From Candidatus Tariuqbacter arcticus (GTDB lineage Bacteria > Electryoneota > Tariuqbacteria > Tariuqbacterales > Tariuqbacteraceae), in assembly GCA_013202315.1 (NCBI GenBank), contig JABMRZ010000216.1, positions 1 through 5,563 on the forward strand: a DNA stretch of 5,563 nt, in the 5' to 3' direction. The notes beneath the pieces were generated by a model. That model made no database searches, had not been told where the DNA came from, and worked only from the letters and a program-made list of their open reading frames with translations. Below, piece after piece: positions 1 to 5,497 of the stretch; the first letter of the stretch is position 1, and each line of letters begins with the position of its first letter. Both the position numbers and the translations under genes were made by a program.

Positions 1-40
1 ATTTAGGATTTAGGAATTGGGAATTGGGATTTAGGGATTA
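1..40. repeat. Degenerate heptamer array (GGATTTA family), left edge
   Basis: Five consecutive 7-bp units fill bases 1-35: ATTTAGG twice, AATTGGG twice, ATTTAGG once, then GATTA. The array is cut by the window edge. It is the same repeat family, in the same orientation, as the array at the right edge, but more diverged. Confidence 0.85.
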
Positions 41-47
41 GCGGGCT

Positions 48-82
48 GTCATTCCCGCATGGCTTTAGCGGGAATCCATACC
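48..82. repeat. Short hairpin repeat with ATTCCCGC / GCGGGAAT arms
   Basis: Perfect 8-bp inverted arms (51-58 and 68-75) flank a 9-nt loop, inside a GTCATTCCCGC...GCGGGAATCCATACC context. That context resembles short palindromic elements dispersed in many bacterial genomes; the Neisseria dRS3 repeat also has ATTCCC/GGGAAT arms. It lies about 80 bp past the lipoprotein stop and could end or stabilise the transcript as a hairpin, but no T-run follows on the minus strand, so I do not call it a terminator. Confidence 0.6.
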
Positions 83-156
83 CAGTTTTCATCCTAAGTT
101 GTCCTGAACGTTGGTGATGAGGGTTTATGTTATTTTTTGCGAGAGTTCATCGAATA

Positions 157-3100
157 TTACTGCTGGGGACTCATTTTAATCAAATAGAAATCGGAACCCC
201 AGCCCCCAAAGGAAGCTGACGAACCCGCCGCAATATATCCCCCGTCGCTGGAATATTGAATACATCGGAATTCATCGTCAGCCGGACCGCCGTAGAAATC
301 GGTGGAAATCTCACTTCCGAATGCGTCCGTTTTGACGATGCAGGCGTCGCCGTTGTATTTTCCCGCGATTATATAGCCGCCATCATAAGTCTGCAATACA
401 CTGTAGCCGATATCCTCGCCGCTGCCGCCGTAAGTTTCCGACCACAATTCATTTCCTTCGGAATCGGTCTTGACCAGACAGATGTCGAGAGAGCTGGTTG
501 GGGTGAGGTTGAATTTAGAACCGGCGACAATATACCCGCCATCGGAAGTTTGCCGGACGCTGTAGCCGCAGCTTGTGGGGCTGCTGAGATAGCTCTTACT
601 CCATTGCTGGTTACCTTCGGAATCGGTTTTAATCAGTCTTACATATCCAAAAGTGGCTGAACTCGTATTTCCGGCGATTACATATCCGCCATCGGAGGTT
701 TGTTGTATATCGTAACCGTTTTCGTAATTACTCCCGCCGTAGGTCTGATTCCATATTTCGTCGCCGTTAGCGTCGGTCTTTATAAGCCAAACATCGGAAT
801 TTCCGGCGCCATAGGAATCGGTGAAGCCGACGATAATGTATCCGTCAACTATTTCACGGACGCAATATCCCGCATCGTTTCCACTTCCGCCCAAATTCTG
901 GTTCCATTCCTCAATACCAACTGAATTTGTTTTAATCAGCCAAACATCCGAGTGTCCGGCGCCATAATAATAGCCTGCTAATATATATCCGCCGTCCGAA
1001 GTTTGTTGGACGCAGTTTATCTCTTCATCGCCTCCGATGTCGAAAGTTTGATTCCACACTTCAATGCCGTTGGCGTTGGTTTTAATCAGCCAGCCGTCTA
1101 CAGGATCATCGCCGGTTTTCCCGGCGATGATGTATCCGCCATCGATTGTATTATCAACATAATATCCGAATTCATCATCTCCATTGTCGAACGTGGCTTC
1201 CCAATAAGTGATAATAGTCAAGGGTTCCGAAGCGTTGAAGGGTGCTGCAATATTCGCCGCCCGGTCGGTGAAGTTGGCGGTGATTATTCCTTCGACGGCA
1301 TAATCGTCCGATTGAACAATATAATCGAGGGAATAACTCCCGTCAGCGTTATCATTCAGCACCAAGTTTTCGAAAACACCATCGAGGGTTAAAGATGCCA
1401 TTCCGCCGTTTTCAGCGCCGAAATAATCGTCTTCTGTCGTCATATAAAACTGTATTAAATCGCCCGCCATAAGGGTATCGCCGCCGCTTGTCGTCCAGTA
1501 GAAGGTATCGATGGCGCAAAATGTGTCCAGCCCGATGCTGTCAACCGAAGCGGGAGATATGAAGAAGTCATTTTTAAACCAGGCGTAAGCGTGCTTTATT
1601 CCATCCCCCTCCCCCAAATCAAAATCGCTGATATTGGCTTGAAACGGCTGCCAGGGCACGCTGGAAGAATCGGAATCCAAGCTGAGTTTCATCTCCAAAG
1701 CTCCATCGCCCGGGAAGGCGATTTCAACCTGCGGATGGTTCACATACTGTGAATCGGAAGCGATTTCAACGGTGTTGGTGATGGTCTGAGGTTCGATAGT
1801 GTCAAATATGATATCGCTCTCAATCAAGAAGACATTTCTGAATATACCATAGACCGTTTTCCCTCCGCCGCCTTCGGATAAGTTGAAAGCGATTGAATCT
1901 GCCAGGGGAATCCAATCCACTCCGGTGAATGCGGCATCTTCGGAGAATTTGCAGAAGATTTCCATACCCTGCGCTTGGGGGAACAGCCATACATCACGCA
2001 CGGCTGTATATGCATCATCATAATTGATGGTCAAAGCGGGGTTCATCGGCAGCGGCAATATGGTGTCCTGGCAAGTTTCAATGATACCGAAATCGTTGAT
2101 GAATTTTCCGTAAACAACCTTAGCGCCTTCGCCGGTCGACAACACAAAATCCAAAGAATCGACATAATCCATCCATTCGGCACCGGTGAAATCGGATTCC
2201 TCCGAGAACATACATTCCAAGTTATCGCCATTTGCACCAAGGTAGAGCCGCACTTCCCTCGATTGGGTGAATATAGAATCATGGTTTATGGTCATCGAAG
2301 CTTGCATAGGCAGGGGAATGATGGTATCGACCGCGGTATCGACAATTTCAAAATCATTTTTGAAATCCACGAACACCATTTTATCACCCGCCCCAGGGCT
2401 CAGTTGCCAGTCGATATTCTCCGCATAAGGAATCCATTCACCATCTCCGGAAGTGCATGCCTCCATTGTTCTTTTTCCCTTGACTAAGGCTAATCCTTCA
2501 TCCGCGCCGTTTTGGATCTGATTTCCCCCGCTGGCGGAATCGTTGCTGATTTTAATCAAAAGCGCGCCTTCAGCCGAAAGGCTCAAGGTTACATTTCGCG
2601 AGGGAGCGTATTCTGCATCATCGTTTATCGATACTGCGGGGTTCATAGGCAGCGGGCGGGTGGTATCGCTGACCACATCGGAAGTGTCGCCGTCAGGATA
2701 GGCGAATTCAGCCTGAACTACAATTACATCCTGTCCGGCTGGAAGTTCAAACGATATGGCGGTGGAATAATCTTCCCAGGGAGCGCCGGTCAGATCGGGA
2801 GCGCCAATCCGCATCGAAGCCGCACCATAAGCCAATAAAGTAATATTTACCTGCCTTGAAGTAGAGTATCCGTTATCATCGTAGATGGAGATAATCGGGG
2901 TGATGTTTATCAGCAATTCGGTGAAATTGGAATTAATCTGAATACTATCGCCGTCCAAAGCGATTATGTAATATGTATATCGATTGCCGTTCCGGACATC
3001 CGTGTCGGTAAAGCTTGAATCGGCTGAATCATCCGAATCGAAAATCACCTGAAAAGCGGAATCGTTCACCTGGCGGTAGAGTTCATATAAATCGAATTCT

Positions 3101-3306
3101 TCAATCACCAGCGGGGTCCAGGTCAGAAGAATCCCCCCTTCTCCAATCTGAGCGGTGAGGCTGAAGGGGTCGCCGCCGGTGCCGGGGTTCATTTCATCGA
3201 GCGGATTGTCATATTCCGGCTTGGAAGGCTGTTCCGTGCATTGCAGGAAAGCAATCATACAAACGAGGAACAACAGAAGGGTATAGACAGATTTCCATTT
3301 TGTCAT
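157..3306 (-). CDS. Large modular surface lipoprotein: FnIII-like domain, five 87-aa Ig-like repeats, seven-blade propeller-like C-terminus
   Basis: This is probably an envelope-anchored, surface or periplasmic protein with no visible catalytic motif; binding or structural work is inferred. Residues 1-22 form a signal peptide ending at Cys23 (FLQC, a poor lipobox), followed by a DNPLDEMNP motif (33-41) typical of FCB-group lipoproteins. Residues ~46-134 look FnIII-like (ILLTWTP; YTYYIIALD). Residues 135-595 hold five related modules of 87, 113, 87, 87 and 87 residues, each with a central Trp and a 'K-VY--F-NDF' type strand; three end in PLPM. Residues 596-699 are another Ig-like domain (LNDNADGSYSLDY, then ANFTD). 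Residues 702-1049 are seven repeats of about 50 residues with the core 'SDGGYIIAG...DVWLIKTDANGNE-W', as in bacterial beta-propeller repeats. The start is firm: AGGAGG lies 8 nt upstream. It is the second gene of the operon, 12 nt after the PEGA gene. No type IX sorting domain follows the last repeat. Domain names rest on pattern recognition, not a profile search. Confidence 0.93.
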   Translation of the reverse strand: MTKWKSVYTLLLFLVCMIAFLQCTEQPSKPEYDNPLDEMNPGTGGDPFSLTAQIGEGGILLTWTPLVIEEFDLYELYRQVNDSAFQVIFDSDDSADSSFTDTDVRNGNRYTYYIIALDGDSIQINSNFTELLINITPIISIYDDNGYSTSRQVNITLLAYGAASMRIGAPDLTGAPWEDYSTAISFELPAGQDVIVVQAEFAYPDGDTSDVVSDTTRPLPMNPAVSINDDAEYAPSRNVTLSLSAEGALLIKISNDSASGGNQIQNGADEGLALVKGKRTMEACTSGDGEWIPYAENIDWQLSPGAGDKMVFVDFKNDFEIVDTAVDTIIPLPMQASMTINHDSIFTQSREVRLYLGANGDNLECMFSEESDFTGAEWMDYVDSLDFVLSTGEGAKVVYGKFINDFGIIETCQDTILPLPMNPALTINYDDAYTAVRDVWLFPQAQGMEIFCKFSEDAAFTGVDWIPLADSIAFNLSEGGGGKTVYGIFRNVFLIESDIIFDTIEPQTITNTVEIASDSQYVNHPQVEIAFPGDGALEMKLSLDSDSSSVPWQPFQANISDFDLGEGDGIKHAYAWFKNDFFISPASVDSIGLDTFCAIDTFYWTTSGGDTLMAGDLIQFYMTTEDDYFGAENGGMASLTLDGVFENLVLNDNADGSYSLDYIVQSDDYAVEGIITANFTDRAANIAAPFNASEPLTIITYWEATFDNGDDEFGYYVDNTIDGGYIIAGKTGDDPVDGWLIKTNANGIEVWNQTFDIGGDEEINCVQQTSDGGYILAGYYYGAGHSDVWLIKTNSVGIEEWNQNLGGSGNDAGYCVREIVDGYIIVGFTDSYGAGNSDVWLIKTDANGDEIWNQTYGGSNYENGYDIQQTSDGGYVIAGNTSSATFGYVRLIKTDSEGNQQWSKSYLSSPTSCGYSVRQTSDGGYIVAGSKFNLTPTSSLDICLVKTDSEGNELWSETYGGSGEDIGYSVLQTYDGGYIIAGKYNGDACIVKTDAFGSEISTDFYGGPADDEFRCIQYSSDGGYIAAGSSASFGGWGSDFYLIKMSPQQ
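160..1203 (-). repeat. Seven ~50-residue propeller-type repeats inside the lipoprotein gene
   Basis: The repeats cover residues 702-750, 751-800, 801-851, 852-901, 902-954, 955-1000 and 1001-1049. Each has a GYxVxQTSDGGYIxAG strand and a D-W-LIKTDxxGxE strand. The first six begin with Trp; the seventh begins with Ser. Seven copies fit one closed seven-bladed propeller. Protein ends six residues after the last LIK strand begins, so nothing else follows the fold. Confidence 0.85.
1522..2904 (-). repeat. Five Ig-like modules with 87-residue period inside the lipoprotein gene
   Basis: Modules cover residues 135-221, 222-334, 335-421, 422-508 and 509-595. Aligned features are an 'I-DD--YT--R-V-L' opening, a Trp at module position 43-44 (position 70 in module 2), a 'G-G-K-VY--F-NDF' strand, and DT-PLPM ends in modules 1-3. 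Four are exactly 87 residues long; the second has 26 more. The pattern resembles Ig-like repeats of bacterial and archaeal surface proteins. Confidence 0.85.
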
Positions 3307-3314
3307 AGTGAAAT

Positions 3315-3320
3315 CCTCCT
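3315..3320 (-). promoter_or_regulatory. Strong Shine-Dalgarno overlapping the upstream stop codon
   Basis: The plus strand reads CCTCCT, so the transcript has a perfect AGGAGG, 8 nt before the lipoprotein ATG (3306-3304). The first two bases of this motif are the last two of the TAG stop (3321-3319) of the PEGA gene. A ribosome terminating there sits on the next start site, which favours translational coupling of the two genes. Confidence 0.9.
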
Positions 3321-4956
3321 AAAAACCGTAAACGATTTTCAGTCCGCAGCTTTGGTTTTCATCGTTCAGCGAGGCCTGAAATCCAATCCCCGGCGCTGAG
3401 GGCGGGAATTTATCTATGAAGACTATATCAATCAGATTATACAGGTAGACAGCGGCGGCGGCGAGGATGAATCCGTCCCTCAAGCGCCGGTAATCCAGCG
3501 TATCATCGTATCGGCTGTCCATAAGCAGGCGAGCCTGCTCGATTTCATCGGGATATTTTGCGGCTATATATTGCTCCCTCGCTTCATTGAAATCCGACAC
3601 TTTTAACTTATGCTCACCAGCATAATAAACTGCCGAGAATCCGGCGGCGGCCTGGATAGTCAATATTCCCAGTCCCTTGACCGTTTTACCGGAGTACATT
3701 TGACCCGCTCCGGGGATACATAATGATAATAGAAACCCGGTCGAGCGCTTTTTAGGAATGAGCGACAGGCGAAGAGTATCAATTTTACCCGACTGAAGAA
3801 CGATTTGAGTTTTTAATTTCTTGTATCCTTGGTGAGTAATCGAAAACTCCTGCTCGCCCGGGGAGCATTGACTAAGTTTAAAAGGGGTAACACCGATATT
3901 CTTATCATTGTATTGGATTTTGGCTCCCACCGGTTGAGAAATGATATACAATTGACTAAGTTTTTTCAGTGAAATATCGAGTTTCACCAGTTCGTTCAAG
4001 CCGATGTGGATTTCTTCCAGGTGGTCGGTGTATCCTTGGCGGGCGATTTTTAGTTCGTGTTCGCCGGCCTGGATAGTGTCGAGTCTAACCGGTGTCTGCC
4101 CGACTTTATTTTTATCGATGAAGACTTCACCGCCCGGGGGGTCGGAATTCACCCACAAAGCGCCGTATCCGGGTTTGATTTGTATTGCCACTTCGCTGGT
4201 GATTCCGGGCAGGATGAATACCTGTTTAGTCCCGACCAAATTGCCCTTTTCCAATCTAATGGTATGTTTTCCCGCGGACAATTCTTTCAAGGCAGCGGGC
4301 GTTTTATCATCGGTCATTCGTCCATCGACGAATACGGCTGCTCCGGAGGGGGAGCTGGAGATGGCGACATTTCCTTTACCGATGATTTCCCCTCCCATTT
4401 GGTCATCGTATTCCAGACCAGCCAGCTTCATAGCGGCTTGTCGCAGCCGCCTGGTGAGGACTTCTTCGATAGAACCCATGCAGTCGACGGTTTCAATTCT
4501 GAGGATTTCCGCCGTTTCCACCTTGATCAACCGGATATTAATGGTATATATCTCACCCATTTTACTCACGCTTCCAGCCACCATATTAGCCACGCCCAGA
4601 ATGCGTCCCGCTTGGACAATGCATTCATTGGAAGTGCAGCCCGCCTGCTGGAAACCGATTTCCTTCAAAATATCGTTCATCTCAGCACGCTCCATCACCC
4701 TGAAAACATCGGTTTCGAATATCTCCTGGCGCAACCGGTCGGTCAAGGCGGGGGCATAGCTGGTGGGAACTCCGCCGGAAACTTCGAGCATCAAGATTGC
4801 GACATGGGATTTGCCCGCGCCATTCGATAGCGAAACCGACAATAAAATGAAAAGCAGAATTAATTTCAGGCGGAGTAATGATGTTTTAATTCGGGTGCAG
4901 GACGAGGAAGATAAGACAGGATAAGTCAATAGTTTTATCATAGTCTGAAAAAACAT
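3319..4956 (-). CDS. Exported CsgG/LpoB-like protein with three PEGA domains and DUF5683-like membrane C-terminus
   Basis: This is likely an envelope protein of unknown exact role. Residues 1-47 are a long signal or anchor region with a hydrophobic core at 31-44. Residues 50-180 resemble the CsgG/LpoB/FlgO-type domain (VAILMLEV; TDRLRQEIFETDVFRVMER; NMVAGSVSKMGEIYTINIRLI) and carry the Cys pair GCTSNEC (107, 112) common in this subgroup. Three PEGA domains follow at about 196-262, 264-331 and 333-400, each with an 'SxPxGAxVxxDxxxxGxTP ... GxHxxxxxxxGY' pattern; the second is the most canonical and the first lacks the usual GxTP, with DDKTP in its place. Residues 404-515 hold SLCIPGAGQMYSGKTVKGLG, then hydrophobic stretches at ~426-446 and ~494-514, resembling the DUF5683 family seen in Bacteroidetes and relatives. 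The start at 4956 is supported by a modest CAAGG; Met6 (4941) has no SD. It is the first gene of the operon. PEGA domains are usually taken to mediate surface or envelope contacts; function here is inference. Confidence 0.93.
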   Translation of the reverse strand: MFFQTMIKLLTYPVLSSSSCTRIKTSLLRLKLILLFILLSVSLSNGAGKSHVAILMLEVSGGVPTSYAPALTDRLRQEIFETDVFRVMERAEMNDILKEIGFQQAGCTSNECIVQAGRILGVANMVAGSVSKMGEIYTINIRLIKVETAEILRIETVDCMGSIEEVLTRRLRQAAMKLAGLEYDDQMGGEIIGKGNVAISSSPSGAAVFVDGRMTDDKTPAALKELSAGKHTIRLEKGNLVGTKQVFILPGITSEVAIQIKPGYGALWVNSDPPGGEVFIDKNKVGQTPVRLDTIQAGEHELKIARQGYTDHLEEIHIGLNELVKLDISLKKLSQLYIISQPVGAKIQYNDKNIGVTPFKLSQCSPGEQEFSITHQGYKKLKTQIVLQSGKIDTLRLSLIPKKRSTGFLLSLCIPGAGQMYSGKTVKGLGILTIQAAAGFSAVYYAGEHKLKVSDFNEAREQYIAAKYPDEIEQARLLMDSRYDDTLDYRRLRDGFILAAAAVYLYNLIDIVFIDKFPPSAPGIGFQASLNDENQSCGLKIVYGF

Positions 4957-4960
4957 ATTA

Positions 4961-4965
4961 CCTTG
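4961..4965 (-). promoter_or_regulatory. Weak Shine-Dalgarno of the PEGA gene
   Basis: The transcript reads CAAGG then TAAT and ATG. The motif is short and close to the start (4 nt), so initiation may be modest. It is still the only SD-like match near either candidate start and is the reason for choosing 4956 over the in-frame ATG at 4941. Confidence 0.5.
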
Positions 4966-4971
4966 AAAATA

Positions 4972-4992
4972 GGGGTTAGGGGTTAGGGGTTA
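4972..4992. repeat. Three perfect GGGGTTA heptamers in the operon leader
   Basis: Three uninterrupted copies lie 16-36 nt before the PEGA start codon, just upstream of its weak SD. The transcript carries the C-rich complement (TAACCCC) three times; the G-rich strand is the template. The unit has the same 7-bp period as the edge arrays but a different sequence. Confidence 0.9.
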
Positions 4993-5072
4993 TCTTGGAA
5001 ACGCAACTACTTATTTCGCTCATTATTAATCCGGTTATCCAGTTTGTTCAGGAGGTATTAGTTCTCTATGTT

Positions 5073-5105
5073 CCGTCAGGTTTCAAACACAGTGTAACCT
5101 GACGG
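5073..5105. repeat. Perfect 10-bp inverted repeat in the operon leader
   Basis: CCGTCAGGTT (5073-5082) and AACCTGACGG (5096-5105) are exact reverse complements around a 13-nt spacer, which itself contains ACAC-A-GTGT. In the transcript this makes a stable hairpin about 120 nt before the PEGA start. No T-run follows on either strand, so an intrinsic terminator is unlikely. It could be a regulatory hairpin, a binding site, or a dispersed palindromic element. Confidence 0.85.
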
Positions 5106-5190
5106 TTAGTGGAGCAGCAGGAACGATAAAACCCGCCGGGAACTGTATAGCGGATGAAGAATCTCCTGTTTATTATACACTTAACAACTA

Positions 5191-5222
5191 GAGAGACCCT
5201 TCACTGCGTTCAGGGTGACACC
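5191..5222. repeat. Copy of a widespread 'TGTCACCCTGA..GAAGGGTCTC' type intergenic repeat
   Basis: On the minus strand this reads TGTCACCCTGAACGCAG then TGAAGGGTCTC. It closely resembles the short element 'TGTCAYCCTGAGCGAAGCGAAGGRTC' seen between genes in many bacterial genomes and metagenome contigs, with a few differences. Only the outer CCCT/AGGG arms pair well. Recognition is from memory and not from a search. It lies inside the predicted operon leader. Confidence 0.5.
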
Positions 5223-5257
5223 TTTTCAAGACTTTTGCAAGAACCTCGAATAGTTTA

Positions 5258-5285
5258 AATATATAAGTTTCCGGGAAAATGTCAA
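5258..5285 (-). promoter_or_regulatory. Probable sigma70-type promoter of the operon
   Basis: On the minus strand a perfect TTGACA (5285-5280) is followed by a 16-nt spacer and TATATT (5263-5258), five of six matches to TATAAT. It points at the PEGA gene and would give a start of transcription near 5251, hence a leader of about 295 nt. It is the best promoter-like match I found upstream of the operon. Sigma-factor preferences of this organism are unknown, so this is a sequence match only. Confidence 0.55.
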
Positions 5286-5384
5286 TCATTTCAGTAAAAA
5301 AAAGGGGATATTTAAAAATTTCGATATTTATTCAAATAATGTATCGCAAAGATTGTTCCTTTTATTTGTGAAGCATAAAGAGGT

Positions 5385-5412
5385 TCGACTCGGTGATGTA
5401 ATTGTATATAAT
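5385..5412 (+). promoter_or_regulatory. Possible rightward promoter
   Basis: A perfect TATAAT (5407-5412) lies 16 nt after TCGACT (5385-5390), four of six matches to TTGACA. It would read rightwards out of the window, through the terminal heptamer array. In such AT-rich DNA a chance match is quite possible, and no gene is seen downstream within the window. Confidence 0.2.
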
Positions 5413-5447
5413 ATGCTCAATGGTTCACACTTATAATAAATGGATTT

Positions 5448-5472
5448 AATTCTTGCGCATTATTCAAGAATT
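5448..5472. repeat. 8-bp inverted repeat AATTCTTG / CAAGAATT
   Basis: Perfect arms at 5448-5455 and 5465-5472 enclose a 9-nt spacer. It could be a regulator-binding dyad or a weak hairpin. The arms are AT-rich and no T-run follows on either strand, so a terminator is not supported. Confidence 0.5.
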
Positions 5473-5497
5473 TGATTGTGGATTTACCCTTAAAATA

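Noticed and set aside
256..1392. Plus-strand frames at 256-660, 700-924 and 1003-1392
   Set aside because: They are antisense to the repeated blades of the lipoprotein. Their mutual similarity simply mirrors the blade repeats, so they are not separate genes.
1824..2838. Other frames of 65-170 residues on both strands across the Ig-like region
   Set aside because: All lie inside the lipoprotein gene in other frames, with no ribosome site or domain pattern of their own.
4004..4830. Two long plus-strand frames (251 and 257 residues) opposite the PEGA gene
   Set aside because: They overlap each other and lie antisense to a protein with clear CsgG-like and PEGA patterns. Their translations are low-complexity and show no domain pattern. 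They are shadow frames of the real gene.
5073..5105. Intrinsic terminator at the 10-bp inverted repeat
   Set aside because: Neither strand has a T-run after the stem, and the stem would lie between the likely promoter and the operon.
5154..5258. Plus-strand 34-codon frame beginning MKNLLFIIH
   Set aside because: The start resembles a signal peptide, but there is no Shine-Dalgarno, and most of the frame runs through the dispersed-type repeat at 5191-5222. Chance is more likely.
5296..5330. Terminator for a gene to the right, using the T8 run on the minus strand
   Set aside because: No stable hairpin precedes the T-run; only a direct repeat of GATATTTA is present.
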